This document shows positions 36,701 to 49,732 of a stretch of DNA of 64,000 nucleotides, in pieces; within the stretch, counting starts at the first letter, position 1; the number at the start of each line of letters is the position of its first letter. The notes under the pieces were generated by a model that was given only the letters and a program-made list of their open reading frames with translations, was not told where the DNA came from and searched no databases. A program made the position numbers and the translations under genes. Source of the stretch: Pyrocephalus nanus. Its lineage: Eukaryota > Chordata > Aves > Passeriformes > Tyrannidae. The stretch spans positions 14,978,145 through 15,042,144 of the forward strand of contig CM076266.1 in assembly GCA_038380795.1 (NCBI GenBank), read 5' to 3'.

Positions 36701-36800
36701 TCTTTTGCGTTCAGTTTTTTAAAGCTATTATATTTCTTTCTGGAAATAAGGTGAATGCTAGTAACCTCTCAATTAAGAAACCTTACTCGTATTGGTATGC
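27750..36800 (+). other. Probable first-intron sequence, 9 kb, G+T-skewed
   Basis: No coding exon is recognisable. The stretch starts with a CRE-like TGACGTTA (27757), an AATAAA (27768) and a perfect AP-1 site TGAGTCA (27936-27942). After about 28.1 kb it is AT-rich and, in sampled lines, has more G than C and more T than A on this strand. No CR1 copy was recognised until 36.8 kb. A good acceptor-like sequence ends at 28894, but no matching donor or conserved frame follows. Confidence 0.45.
27936..27942. promoter_or_regulatory. AP-1 consensus site
   Basis: Perfect TGAGTCA about 200 bp downstream of the CpG island. A 7-bp match is expected often by chance, and only its position near a probable promoter makes it worth noting. 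Confidence 0.3.
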
Positions 36801-36863
36801 TAGAATCCTGGAATATCCCGATTTGAAAGGAACCCACAAGGATAATTGAGTTCAAATCCTACT
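36801..36863 (-). mobile_element. CR1 3' UTR fragment
   Basis: The + strand carries an antisense CR1 3' end, recognisable from 'gaatatcccgatttgaaagg' followed by 'aacccacaaggataattgag'. The same block, in a better preserved form, starts the copy at 42069. Only about 60 bp remain. Confidence 0.7.
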
Positions 36864-39800
36864 GATTTTCAGATTTAAATTCTAAAGAGGTTTTGCAAAG
36901 AGCAGATGGGGTCAGGTAGAAAGTGTTGATTTGCAAAGGAATCCTGTGTTAGCAGTGCACACTATTGTGAGCCACAGCGCTGCTTCAGGGCTCAGCAGAT
37001 GAATCAGTTACTAATTCATGTATTGAATGGCATAATCAGTTTCTGAGATGTTACCTGCACTTGGGAGGTACTGGAAACACTTCCCAGTTACTGTAACCAC
37101 CTATTCAGCTGCATGGTCATAGTCCCTTGTAGCGAGCTCTTAGCTTCTAGCAGATTTGAGTCAGTTCTCTTGCTGAAAAAAGGCTGTGGTTTTAAGCACA
37201 TTGAATTGAAAAAGCCATAGCAGTATCCTTGGAGTATTTATGCTTTACATGTACAAGTCCTTTGAAGACAGAAAATCTAGCAGCAATATTAAAAGATTTT
37301 TCTGACCAATCAACAAACACTGTTATATGCTGCGAGTAGATTTGTGTTGCGTTTATAGCCATCAAAAATTTAGTGGCTCGTCTGCTGTTGTGGGTTTTTT
37401 TGGCCAACATCTTGTATGGATATTGTACTGCTGAATCTTTAATCTGCTGTGGAGACAGACAAATTTAGGAGAAGTGACTTTAATCTCTGAAGAACGTGTA
37501 TTGACTGGGAGAGTTAGTTCAGTTTGTTTTTGCAAGTCACCAACCCTTAGAAGGGGGATTAAGTTTAGTGCAGGAGAAAATGGAACCTTCCTGTTGTTTC
37601 CAGAACAAGGTCATGGTGCTTGTCTCTTTTCAGCCTTCATCTCAGTAAAATAATAGAAACTGTAATTCTTTCAAGTTTCAGTTTTATCTCCTGAAGAATG
37701 AGAGTTACAGTTACTTGTGCAGGTCATAGTGTCAGCAATGCCTTTTTGGCTGTTTTGGTTGTTACTTCTTTACCACACCATAACTGCCCTGTTTGCATGC
37801 CCGTGCTCAAAATTCTCATGTCCTGATTTTGTATTTTCCTATTCTCCCCCTCAATTTTATTTATTTAGAGGTTCCAGTGAGCAGGTAGCTGAGTAAACTT
37901 CAGTCATGCAGGAGCTGCTTACGCATGTGGCTGTAGCGTTGGCAAAGGCTCATTCACCATAGATGTGAAGGCAAGGAAAAGGAAACAAAACAGAATCCAG
38001 CAGAAGAGATGAGAAAAGGAAGACACTGGTAGCAAAGGAAGGCAGAGGGGAAGACCTGAGTGACAAGGTGGAAGAAAAGAAGCTAAAGTGCTAGTATAGT
38101 CTGCTGGTTTTGGCAATGCAATATGTGATGATGCTCTTCTGATTTGTAATTTTAAGAACAACTAAAGAAGCATGGTGCTTAAATAAGATAATTAACTGAC
38201 TTTTAATTGTAAAAGTATCTTTCTATCTCATTTTTCAGTAGATCAAACATACACCAATTTTTAGGGGAGCTTATTTTTGTTTATTGAGAGTATATTCATG
38301 GTATTTTTCATCAGTAAATTAATAAAAACACTAGTGCTTGGTTTCATTATTGCTCATCCCTTGTCTGATTGGGGTTATGTGCAGCATTGTGTCTGGTAGA
38401 TATAAAGGAATGCAGTTTTCCTTAGTGAGGAGCTTAAAAAAAGTTGCATGTATTACCAAAATGGTTCCCAGTTCTGTGTGAGGAGCATGTGTATGTGATC
38501 ACTGTTCACTTTGCAAAATGGCACTTGAAGACTTTGGAACTAGACTGAAGTCCAGTCAGATTACTTAAATTCCTCCATGTCCCTAGAGAACAGAAATTGC
38601 TTCACCAGCAAATACATAGGGTAGCTTGAGCCCATTCTGCTGAGCTATGGGGTTTATTTCAGAATTTGGAAGATTCATTTTCATGGACTAGGTAACTGAG
38701 GGAGTTAGCATTCTTGCTTGAATAATGCACTATATATTTTGGAAGGATGTTTCCTGTGATTAAACGAGAACAAGATGCTTGACCATCTTCTGGAGAGGAG
38801 ACACTGTTTGGTCAGCATAAAGTTAAAAAGTCTGGAAGAAACAACTGACCGCTCTTGGGTGGTTTTTGCAACTTTTTGATGTTTCTTCTGGGCTTTAATT
38901 ATACTGCATATACATGGCAAGAAGAAAGACCAGAGGTTTTTTTCTTTTTGTGGAGGTGTAGCTTTATCACATCGTTGGAAATTTATAGCTAGTAATATGT
39001 AGTGTTTTTTCCATTCCTGCATTTTGCAATTGGTTTGTACAGCCTCATAGTTTGGCAGCTGAGAGCTCACTTTTTCATGATTTTTTTTGGCATGAAAGGG
39101 TTACTGTTCACATTTCCTGTGTAATTCCTTCTGATCTTGTTGGGCTGTAATTACTTTCTTGATGTTAAACATTCCCAGGCTCCTATAACCTTCTAGCCTG
39201 CCTGCACGGGCCAAGTTTGTCCCAGGTGATCATGTGGGCGAACCTCCTGTTTTTAAGGATAAAAATCTCTCCTTCCTGTGTAAGATAGGCTACATACTCA
39301 TTCCTTTGCTGTGCAATCCCAAGAGAAATCTTTTAAAAAATAATAATAAGGTAACACATCACTCTTTTAGAGTCAGCTTTAGCAGCCAAATAGATGACAA
39401 ATCAAGTGTGTGGGTTTAGAATTTGCTGAATCTTGGTTGAATGACTGTGAGTTCACATGAAAGATTATTTTTTCTTAATACATTTGGAAAATAGGTTATG
39501 ATATAAAAAAGACAGATTTTGACTGTAGCTTCTTACTTTTGACCATATAATTGGCAAATCTTTTTAAGCTTGTTTGAATGTGGAACTACTTAGCTGAGCC
39601 TTCAGGATTCTTTTTTTCTTTTAAATATCTAAAAAAAAAAAAAGAAAAAGAGAAAGGATCTTACTCAAGTCTGTCTTTCCCACGTAGTTCAGTTATCCTG
39701 TATTTCTTCTGATTTTCAGTTTTGGGATATAAACAGTAAGCCCAAGGTATTATTTTGTTTTTAAATAGAAGTGACTGTATACTACTGAAAAATGTTGACT

Positions 39801-42068
39801 TCAGAGGTGTGGGAACTGAAGTGTTCTGTTCTGCAAGGGCACTGAAAGGTCCTGTGTGTCACTGCTCAGCTGCTCTTCAGCTTTCATGTGGAGGAGACAC
39901 CTGTAAGGACGCGAGTGAAGTTTGTTTTCTGTGACCTTTATGCCGTTTTCTTGCAGTGCTAAGAAAGATGCAAGATTGTGATGGCAGGTTTTTTTTAGGG
40001 TGTGAGAAGTTGTAATGCGCTGATATGCTGACATTGGTGGGTGTAGTTTTGGTTCTGACAATGTCAGAAGAAGCAGTTGGAGGTTCTGTGTACTATTGGT
40101 TCAAGAAGTAGCCCAGATTTTGATTCTTCATTCAAGAGCAATCTCATATTATTATCCTGTTATAGATAATTATTGTGGTCATAATCCTAGTCTTATTACC
40201 TTGTGCATTTAATTGGCTGCTTTGTGAAATTCTCAGGCTGCGAGTAATTCTATTTTGTTCAGCTGCATTGTTGTACTTGCAACACCAATACTCAGAAGTC
40301 TTCCCAGTAACTGACTGACTGAAGTCTTGTGAATGTGTAACTTTGAGCTCAGTGGGCTTATACAGTTATACCTGGAAGAAAACAGATTGTAGGTAATAAA
40401 CTGTAACAGTTTGAGCCCTTTTCTTAGTTTAATTCTCATGCATACTGATGCCTATACTGTATAAATAGAAGTTAGAGCAGTTGGTGTGGTTGTTGTTAAC
40501 TGTGCTGCTATGCTAGGGAAGGATAGGAAGAATATATTTTAATGAAAATGTCTTTTTAATCTTTTCAGGAAGTATTCTCAAATTTGATGGCTTAGTTATA
40601 ATTGGAATGCTGCCCAGTTCTTAATTGCATACTCTATCATGTAATTGGGAACATGGCTGTCAGATATGCCTATTTTTGCTTTTGGACCCAGATGTTCTTA
40701 CTGGAATATTCAAAACACAAAAGTCCAGTCCTGGCATAAAGTATCATTTGAAAAAAACCCATGAAGCACCAACTCAGTATAACTGGACAGAAGATTCTGC
40801 TGATAATCTGAATTAGACTGTTCCTTAGTCATTTTATTGTGGCCTGCATGTGATCTCCAAGTATCTGAGATTTTGTAGGAAACTTCATATGAAGAGAGTT
40901 TACCTGAGCACATCCTCTTGGGTATGTGTTGAGCGTGTTGCAAGCATGATAGGCTTCTTGTGCAACAAATTGCAGCAGGGTGGTGCTTTGGGTAAAGCTT
41001 TTTTTTCAAAACCACTTACTTTTGACTTTTTGTTAATGAAACACTGATGAATTTAGACTTAGTTGAGAGGAAAACTGTATTGAAGCCTGTTTTCCATCTA
41101 ATAGAATTTACAGATCATCTTGCCTTTTTCTTTACCTGTTTAATTTTGCTTCTGCTCAATTGAAGACAGAGAAGAATTACATGTTATATTGTAATTAAAG
41201 GTAACCTGTTTTGAATTTACTTCGTAAAGTGCTTAGAATGCAACTGACCAGACTTTCCATTATAAATTTCACCTTTGCAGTGGAAAGTACCCTGAGTGGT
41301 AATGAATTTTCTTTTATGAAAAATCTGTGGTTTCAGGGTCTATGCGAATTGCCTCTTGCTTTTTGTGTAGAAATCATGTTACAGGATGTAAGCTGGTTCT
41401 GTTGATCTTCTGTATGTGCAGGTTGATCTTCCAATGCCTTAACTTAAAACTCTTCTGGACTTAGGTGTTTCTGTTATACTAGAGGCAAGGTGATGCATGT
41501 AGTTGTGATGCAGGAAAGAATTGGACCTAACCTTAATGTAGAGAAAGAAGCTGTTCACTTTTAACAAGCTGCTATAGAAGTAAGGAATAATTGGAATTAG
41601 GTGAGCTTTTAAGCTTTCAGACAATGTAGTCAACTGTATTTTTATATTCAGAATTGTACAAGTTCTCTTTTAGAGGAGATGTGTAAATTACTGTTGTGAC
41701 AAAAGGCACAAATATGTCTAGGATTTGATACTAATTAATTCATTTCACTTATCTAAGGAAAGATAAAGTGCCTCAGTTTAAAACTGGCTATAAAAAGTAA
41801 CATGTAAACAAATTCAACACATCCGGTGTAATAGCACATTTCGTAGAACTGCAGGCACTTTGTTTTTAAATGCAGTGGTTTCTCACTTTCAGTGTTCACA
41901 AACTGTTTAGTCACAGAGCACCTCTTGACTTGATTTTTAAGTACAGTTTTTATCTCCATGGCTTTTTTGAGTTACTTGAACTGTATATAACAGGGTCTTA
42001 AGTACTGCTAAAACATTGATTAGCACTCTGATAGAATTATGTTGTTTACCACTGGTGTGCAAAAAGAG
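36864..42068 (+). other. Probable intron sequence, 5.2 kb
   Basis: AT-rich, G over C, no recognisable repeat or exon. Acceptor-like pyrimidine tracts occur (for example ending at about 40569) without an open exon and donor behind them. A short A tract lies at about 39631-39643. Confidence 0.4.
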
Positions 42069-42975
42069 TCACAAAATCACAGAATATCATTAGTTGGAAT
42101 GGACACACAAGGATCATCGAAGTCCAAATCCTGGTCCTGCACAGGGCAACCCCAAGAATCACACCATGTGCCTGAGAGCATTGTCCGAACACTTCCTGAG
42201 CTCTGTCAGGCTTGGTGCTGTGACCCCTTTCCTGGGGAGCCTGTTCCAGTGCCCAACCACCATCTAGGTGAAGAATTTTTTCCTAATACCCAGCCTAAAT
42301 CTCCTCTGACACAGCTTCAGGCCATTGCCTCGGGTCCTATTACTGATCACCACACAGAAGAGGTCAGTGCCTTCCCTCCACTTCCCCCTGTGTGTAAGCT
42401 GCAGATTTCAGTGAGGTTTCCCTTTGATCTTCTCCAGGCTTAAAAAGCCAAGTGCCCTCAGCTGCTCCTCATACGCTTCATCTCTAGGCCCTTCACTGTC
42501 TTTGTTGTCCTCCTTTGGACACTCTCTAATAGCTTTATATCCTTCTTATGTTGTGGTGCCCCAAACTGCACACAGTATCCAAGGTGAGGCCACCCCAGTG
42601 CAGAGCAGAGCGGGACAATCTCCTCCCTTGACCGGCTGGTGATGCTTTGCCTGATGTCCCCCAGGACACGGTTGGCCCTCCTGGCTGCCAGGGCACTGCT
42701 GACTCATATTCAACTTGCCATTGACCAGGACCTCCAGGCCCCTTTCCACAGGGCTTCTCTCCAGCATCTCATTCCCCAGTCTGTGCATACATCCAGGGTT
42801 GCCCCATTGTGTTTGTTAAATTTCCCCATTTTAGTTGATGTTGGCCCAGCCCTCTAGTTTTGATCTCTCTTGGCCTTTGAGGGAGTCAATAGCTCCTCCC
42901 AGTTTAGGGTCATCAGTGAATTTACTTAGTATACTTTTGAGTCCTGCACCCAAGTCATTTATTAAGATGTTGAAT
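42069..42975 (-). mobile_element. CR1 LINE, 5'-truncated, RT motif to 3' end
   Basis: A 900-bp CR1 copy on the minus strand. It begins just upstream of the RT catalytic box, where about 42930-42895 reads KFTDDPKLGG, so the two aspartates of the box survive. At 42788-42680 it encodes ERSPVERGLEVLV and GKLNMSQQ, then the frame shifts. The rest, down to 42080, is the C-terminal region and 3' UTR, seen on the + strand as 'gaatatcattagttgg ... acacacaaggatcatcg'. Frameshifts and stops make it inactive. The style resembles the CR1-X/Y type families, but subfamily assignment needs a repeat library. Confidence 0.9.
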
Positions 42976-43702
42976 GATTGACTCTCTGAGTTTTCTTGGA
43001 TTTGTCCTAGTTCAGCAGATGTCGTGTATCCACTGATAGGAGAATCTCAGGACACATGCTCTTTGCGCAACTGTCTTTCAGGATCTTTTATCCAGGTATT
43101 GGATCTGGTAGGCTACTTACATGAGAGTTCCACAACTTCAGAATAGACTTGTGACTTCAAAATAGATTTGTGTTGCACATTGGCTGTTTCGTGGTCTACA
43201 TTTCATCTTTGGTTCTTTGCATTTAAACACACATTACACACATATACATTTATATGTAAATATCTTAACCCTGATGTTTTTATATGATGTTTTTCTATAG
43301 CCTTCACTCTTAGGTAAGTATTAAGTGTGCATAAGATCTTTAAATTGTGGCATTTTTTTGTACACTGACTGGATACATACTGCATTTTAATTCCTGTGTG
43401 TTTAGTAATGCTCTCATTAATTTTATAATATCTTTAGTATTTTCATTCCTAGAGATCTATATTGATGCTTTAAGGGGGATGAGAGGTGAAACATGGAGGA
43501 GAGATCCCCGTGGCAAGAGGGGAGAAGGTGTGAGGATATGGTGGTAGCAAAGTAAGAAGTTTTAGAAGTCAGTATTATGAAAGTAATTTGAATAATCATT
43601 TATTTTGAAAGATTCATTATTTAACAGACAGAGATGTTGGAAAGGAAAACTAGTAAGTTGAAAAAGGATGTGCCAAAAGGAATGTGCTCTTGTGGGTATG
43701 CA
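42976..43702 (+). other. Non-coding gap between two CR1 copies
   Basis: About 700 bp of AT-rich sequence without recognisable features. Confidence 0.5.
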
Positions 43703-44455
43703 TTATGGAATCAGAAAAATTTATTTTGGAAAGGACTACTGGAGCCATGTGCTCAAATGCCTGGCTCAGAACAGGGATACCTTCGTATTTAGGGGAGGTT
43801 GTCCAAGGTCTTGTCTAGTTGAGTCTTGTTTATAAATGGGTACTACACAGTTTCTGGACGCCCTTTTTGGGTGTTTGATTGCTTTCACTGGAAACCTTTT
43901 TTTTCTAATGTCTAGATTTCTCACGTGACAACTTGCCTGTAGCCCCCTGTCCTTCTCTTGTGCGGCCTGAAGGGTGGTCTGGCATTTCACATCCCTTGCT
44001 AATAGTTATTCCAAGTGATCTTTAGTTTGCTAATGCTGTGCACGTGACCCCAGGCAATGTTTCTGTAATCTTCCTGTTTGCTTCTTCCTCCTCTACCTTT
44101 TGTAAGCTTCTTTTTTCTTGGAGCTCAGTTAGGAGTACTCTCTCTGTGTCAGCTTCTCCCATACCTGTGGCATGTCACTGTACTTTGAAGAAGTTGACCT
44201 TGAACATCAACCAGTTCTCCAGGAATCCTTTCTGTTTCACGGTGGCCCTTTCAAAGGGGACACACCAAGGAACTTTCTGAACAAATAGAAATGTTTCCAA
44301 ACATTCAGAACTGCAATTTTTTCTATTGGCCTTTGATTGCTTTTCTCAGGATCTTAAGGTTCAACATCTCCTACATCTAAGGCTGCCATTGACTTTCACA
44401 TTCCTGGCCAGTTCTCTTTAGCTTCCCCCATCTTTGGAAGATTATTCCATTGCTT
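43703..44455 (-). mobile_element. CR1 LINE with the RT domain deleted
   Basis: Read on the minus strand, about 44440-44330 fits the late endonuclease block (DVKVNGSLGCSD...KILR pattern), and about 44270-44030 fits the endonuclease-RT linker (pattern ENWLxFKxxFFKxQ, then KKKEAY). Immediately after an LARDVK block near 43990 the sequence continues with the C-terminus, LDIRKKRFPVKAIKH at about 43920-43875, and then the 3' UTR. The whole RT domain is missing, so an internal deletion of about 1 kb is inferred. The copy is old and all frames are broken. Confidence 0.7.
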
Positions 44456-46528
44456 TGGAAGACTGTTAAATCATCACCATATTTTCCCTCTAAAAACATT
44501 TAAGCCTTATTATAAAATACTGGTAACATAAAGTAGGGACACAGTGTTGAAAAAATAGGAATGCAGCTCCTGTTCTTGGTAGGAAATAAGACTTTTACAA
44601 CCCAAGTGTTAGAAGAATTAATTACTTTCCAGTCTGTTATGGTCTGAAAGGGAAAATGTTTGTCATAAAATCTTGAAAATGTTCTTGAAATGCTAATAGA
44701 AACACATTTCTTAGTTTGTCAAAAATGCGTATGAGGAATAAAAGAGAAATAGAACAGTTTGTCAGACTGTAGAGTTGCTACTTGAAATAAAAATTCCTCT
44801 TCTACTACACTGCCAACTCAGAATTTCTTGGTTTGAGCACTGCTTGTAAGGAGAAATAACAAGTATTCTGGGTAAAACTGCCATCTTTCGTTTGAAAACT
44901 GAAATGGGCATGATTTCTGTAGCTTAAAATTAGATAATAATCATCTGACAAAATTAACTGTGCATTAAAGACTTGGCAGTGAAACCACTAATTTCAGATT
45001 AGGTGAGAATCCCTACCACTTTAATAAGTTAGTTGGTGAGCTGTTGTCTTGGACTTGGTGATCTGCACAAACTCATTTGAGTTCTGAATCATACCCATTG
45101 AGAAAAAGAATTTTGTTGGTTTTTTTTCTGAAATAATTGAAACTGGTTTATGTGTTTGTATTAGTAAGTGGATTTCAGGTGGCATTGCTTTGTTGTGAAA
45201 TAGGAAACACAAGGATTGGGGTACTGGGGTGATAATTTTCCCAATTACATCTAATGCTTAACAGTTCTATTTTTTTGTTTTTAGATGGTTAACATATTTT
45301 TGAAAGTATCTCTTTTCAAAGTTCACTACACATGCATCCAGCTTGTATTTATTCACTGGATTTTTACTGGATAAAATAGATGATGATTTTTTAAGGGAAA
45401 AAAACTGAGCACCCAAACTCTCTGGAATTTATTGGTGTTTACAGTTGTGCAAACAAGGACTGAGGTATCTGTTAGTTCTGGTCATTTACAGAAAGCATGC
45501 ATCTTCAGTGATGGAAATAGCTTATTTGCAGCTCTTACTGGCTAGTTAAAACATTTTCTGTGATCTACAGATAAATACAGGAACAAAAGATACCTGATAG
45601 CCTTTGCTAATATTAAGTTTCACTGCCCAGTTTACCACATTCAGAGACTACTATACAGCAAATAAAGAAAAGGAGATTAAATGTAGTGATAGAGGCATTG
45701 GCATTTTTTTCTGTGCCAAGAGAAAATGAAGTATCATGACATTTTTAGCACTTGAGATGTGATACCCCCCCGAGTTTTTTGAAGTTCTGTCTATATTTTT
45801 AAGGCTTTTTAATTGTATAGGTTTAGATGAACAGTCATGAAAGGAGAGAACCTTATGAGGTATTAACAGTTTGGAACATGTTAGGAAACAGAATATAGTT
45901 TATCCTTATTATACCTGTGTTTCTCCTGTATAGGAAGAGTTCTATTCTTGTCATCTGGTCTGATGCCTGAAGCAGTTCTATGCTCTCTGTGCAATCTGCT
46001 GAATGTATATATATTGCCTAAATTTGTTGCTTATTAGAGGTTTCTTTAAAAAATCCTATCCGAAACTTTGCACTGCAAAACCTTAAAGCCCAATTCTTCC
46101 ATCTGTATAAAATGAATTTGGTTTCCAGTCTGTGGATTTTCATGACCTTTAAACGCTAGAGATGTTGCAGCTATTGCAGTGGGCAGCTTTGCAAATACTT
46201 TCACATTGTATATGTATGTAGCTAGAAATGTTGAAAAAATGAGTTACCTATTTATCTTCAAAGATAACTGGCATCAGTGGAAAAACATTTTTTTAGGTCT
46301 ATCGAAGGACTGGGGGTTTGAAGGGAACTCTCTGTCATCACCGTTTCATGTTTCTCTTTTAAGGTTAATTCAGTTCCAACTTGTATCATGGTCATTGACA
46401 TTTACACGCTATAGGTCATGGGGCCTGCACGCAGCAAGTGAATTCACACAGATCAGAAATACCTTAGAAGGAAAGTGCAGAATGTCTTTGGCAGTTATCA
46501 CCATTATTTTTTCTCTCCTCTCTGCCAG

Positions 46529-46670
46529 TGTTCTACAAAAAAGTGGTAGAGCTGGATGGATGAATGTTTGATACAGAAGATGATGCAGGTTGTTGGCACC
46601 CACCCAGCACACATGTCAAAACAGCAAAGTTTACAGCACAGATCTTATGTTATTTCACTGTTAGTGAGAG
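46529..46670 (+). other. Candidate non-coding exon (weak)
   Basis: A strong acceptor (ttttttctctcctctctgcc followed by AG at 46527-46528) precedes a 142-bp segment that ends in AGAG/GTGAGT, a consensus donor at 46671. All three frames contain a stop, so it could only be a 5' UTR or lncRNA exon. Such pairs of signals occur by chance in long introns. Confidence 0.2.
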
Positions 46671-47324
46671 GTGAGTGGACTTTACAGAGACAAAATGAAC
46701 ATGGTAGAAATAATACGCAGGGTTTTCTGCTTTGCTGCAAGGGAAGCATTGATTTTTATTTTTTACAGAAATGCATTTGGTAATGTTCTTTCCATATTAA
46801 AACTCTTATCTAAATCTTACAGGGTACTGTGTTCTTCGTCCAGGCTTGTATATTTCTGCTATTTTAGTCCTAGTTTTTGAGATAAAGCAAAATGATAAAT
46901 TAAAAAAAACCCAAATCACAGATGTGTAATGAAAATGATAGCAGACCCAAATAATTTATATGTTAAAATATGTTTAATGAGTGTTTACTGGAGAACCTCT
47001 GTGAAAACTAACATGTCTTATCAAAACTGTATAGACTTTTCTGTGGTCTTGTATATTAAACATTCTACATTGCCTCCTTGAAGAGTTCTCACCACTCAGA
47101 AGACGAGTAGTATTGTACCAGGGTTTTTCATCTGAAAAAAAAGATAAATTAGAGGCTTTTTGTAAATGTAATTCAGATCCTAGAAACATGAGTAGTTTCT
47201 GAAAACTTTCAGTATTCAGTAAAGGAAAATTATGATAATTCAGCTTGTTGCAGGTATTGGAAGCTTGTGCTGATATATCAGTTGGCCACTGATCAATTTC
47301 TGATGCTTCCAAAATAGTTCTTCA

Positions 47325-47400
47325 TGTATATATATATATCTGCCCAAATATATACACACACATATGTATCTATATACATATATATACATGTACATACTTA
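47325..47400. repeat. TA/CA-rich microsatellite
   Basis: Alternating purine-pyrimidine tract made of TATA runs, ACACAC and interrupted TATACATA units. A frame rich in Tyr, Ile and Thr over it is an artefact. Confidence 0.95.
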
Positions 47401-48364
47401 TAGACATGACAGTTTTCTATCAAATAAAATCCACATTATTCTGCTGAATTCTGTACAAGTTTTTCTTTCTGATGCATGTAGAATAAATAGCGCAGATGCA
47501 TTAAGAACTGCGACCTGACTTCTCATGTTGGGAGCCAAGAACAAGTTCTGCATGCATCTCCTACTTTAGTCTTTAAAAGAAAAGCAAATATAAAAAGCAA
47601 AAAGTACTTGAGCATAAAAATGTGACTAACTTGATAACTGCTAGCTCGTTTAGTTACTCCCAGAGCAATTCTTCTCTCAGGAAACATGATTTGTTTGGTT
47701 AAAACAAGGTAATAAGGGGAGTGAAGTTAGCAACACAGTTTTAAAGAATGGGGAGCTGATGATGGCAAGCACTATATGGCTTGGAGACAGGTGGTTAAGG
47801 AGGTAAAGTTATTAATAAAAATCTGTGGGCAGTAGAGTACAATGGAGTTCTTTAAATATAGAGGGTGTTCTTGAAGGATACAAAAGCTCAGTAATGATAC
47901 AAGTCCAATAACAGGCAAGGATGATAAATTTCTGCTGTGCAGAAAAAGGCATAAATATTCAATAAATATTATGTTCTGTATTCAGAAAGAGGCTGGATGA
48001 TGCTTTTACATTTCACCACCTCCATCATTAGTGATGGGAAGAATGTATTATCACTGTACCATCACTATTAATGTTAAATGTTTTTAAATCTGCTGCACTG
48101 ACACCTACAGATACTAAAAAAGAAAAAAAGCTTAGAAGCCATATGAATTATTCATTTTGAGTTTTAACAACTCATGGAACAGTGGAGAAATTCTGGAAGG
48201 CTGGAGGAGAAGGGGAACTAATGTGCCCAAATTTAGAAAGTATAATATGTGCACCTTGAAAAGTCCAGTAGTAGTATGCTGCCAGTGAAGATTTAAAGGA
48301 GATTTGCATAATTAATACTGATCAGAATGGGCAAGCCAGACCCTACCTTGTACTGCTGCATGGG

Positions 48365-48835
48365 GTTACTCCTTTCTGTGAACTGAGATTAGATTGACTG
48401 GCCTGTAGTTTCCCATATTCTCTTTCTTGCCTTTTGTGAGGATGGGTGTGCTGTGTGCTAGTTTCCAGTCTTTGGGAATCTCTCTTGGTGCCATGACTTC
48501 AGAAAGATGATAGAGTGCATCCTTGTAGTGACACTGATCAACTCTCTCAGTACTCAGGGATACATACATCCTTCTGATCCTATGGATTTGTATAACTTTA
48601 TGTGCTGTTGGTAATATTATATTCAATGATTCTATATTAGTACATCAGCCTTTTCCATGGCTTCTTTCCCCTTCTTTGCTAGGCATTTGGCCCACTTTGT
48701 CCTTCACCTTTATTTTGTTGCCAGTGTACAATCAGAACTCCTGTCACCTTTCCCCTCCCTTGTCATTTACAATGCCACGTGACCTTTGCTTTCTTAACTC
48801 TCTGTGCATGCTTGAGCAATGTCTTAAAATAATTA
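48365..48835 (-). mobile_element. CR1 LINE fragment, endonuclease-RT linker and RT start
   Basis: On the minus strand, from 48835 leftwards, it covers the linker between endonuclease and RT. The + strand complement at 48780-48830 ('cctttgctttcttaactctc') is the antisense of the LARDVK/KAKAxL region. The frame 48626-48366 reads IPKDWKLAHSTPI, KGKKENMGNYRPVNLISV, a classic RT fingers block (pattern PxDWKxANVTPIFKKGxKxDPGNYRPVSLTSV). Both ends are truncated. The internal part around 48620-48560 is poorly conserved. Confidence 0.78.
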
Positions 48836-49687
48836 AAACTACTGAAATCTAGAGACACTGAACACGACTAGCAAAGTTTGGATTTGGCCCTAGTGTAGGA
48901 ATTAGTGCCGCTATTCAAAAAAATAGATGTTTGGTTATTTAATTACCCTAAGTGAGCAGCACTTCAGTGTTAGGATTTGAAGGCTTGACATGACTCAAGC
49001 AGTGTAGGTGTCCCACAGCACGTTTTTTATGGGCAATCAGTGAAAAGGTACTGTGTGTCAAACAAAAAAAAAACCTTAGTTTCTCTAGAAGCTTGGACAT
49101 GCTTAATTGTTTTTCTCTTGAAGTACTAATTCAGTTTGGTCTTGCTTAGTTTGAGAATTAACTGAATGCATTAGGAATACAAATATCCCTAGGAACAGAA
49201 GACAAAGCTGGAGGCCCATAGAGAAAGAAGAATGTTCCCAGGGTTAGCACAGTCTGCACACCACAGCTGGTTGCTGGACAGTGTCCAGGAATAATTTTGA
49301 CATGTTTATTTCACATTTTTTCTCTGTGAACATGTTTTGAGGACACTTCATTAAATATGTCCGATAGTCTTTGAAGCTCTGTGCCTTCAAAGTTTTTCAA
49401 ACAGCAAACAGGGTGATGGATACAAAAATGAAAATTATACTGGCAAGGACTATTTGCACAATGAGAACAACATAAGCTAAGTGAGTGAAGGCAGTGGACT
49501 AAGACAGATTAGACTTTGATTTATTCCTTTTTTGTATGTTTAACTGTATGAAGGGTTTTTTTAATAAGCACGTATGTTTCATCAGTAACAGTATGCTGAA
49601 AGACAGTAATAAATCCCCGAAAAAAGGAATCATTAAGTAAATCATAGAATATCAATATACACTTTGTCTTGTAAAAGTCCTGTATAT

Positions 49688-49732
49688 TGTATGGTGAATA
49701 AATATGTATGGTGAATAAATAATTGTATGGTG
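49688..49732 (+). repeat. 17-bp tandem repeat, 2.5 copies
   Basis: Two exact copies of tgtatggtgaataaata at 49688-49704 and 49705-49721, then a partial third copy at 49724-49732. Confidence 0.95.

Larger units (their letters stand above)
44456..48364 (+). other. Probable intron sequence, 3.9 kb
   Basis: AT-rich and G over C. It contains one weak exon-like segment (46529-46670) and a TA/CA microsatellite (47325-47400), listed separately. The longest frame (46179-46571, 130 codons) begins at GTG and runs into the exon-like segment; it shows no domain. Confidence 0.4.

Noticed and set aside
46179..46571. 130-codon open frame
   Set aside because: Starts at GTG and shows no domain; it only happens to end in the exon-like segment.
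48180..48364. Possible further LINE similarity beside the CR1 piece at 48365
   Set aside because: The resemblance to a CR1 RT fingers region on the + strand is too weak to call.
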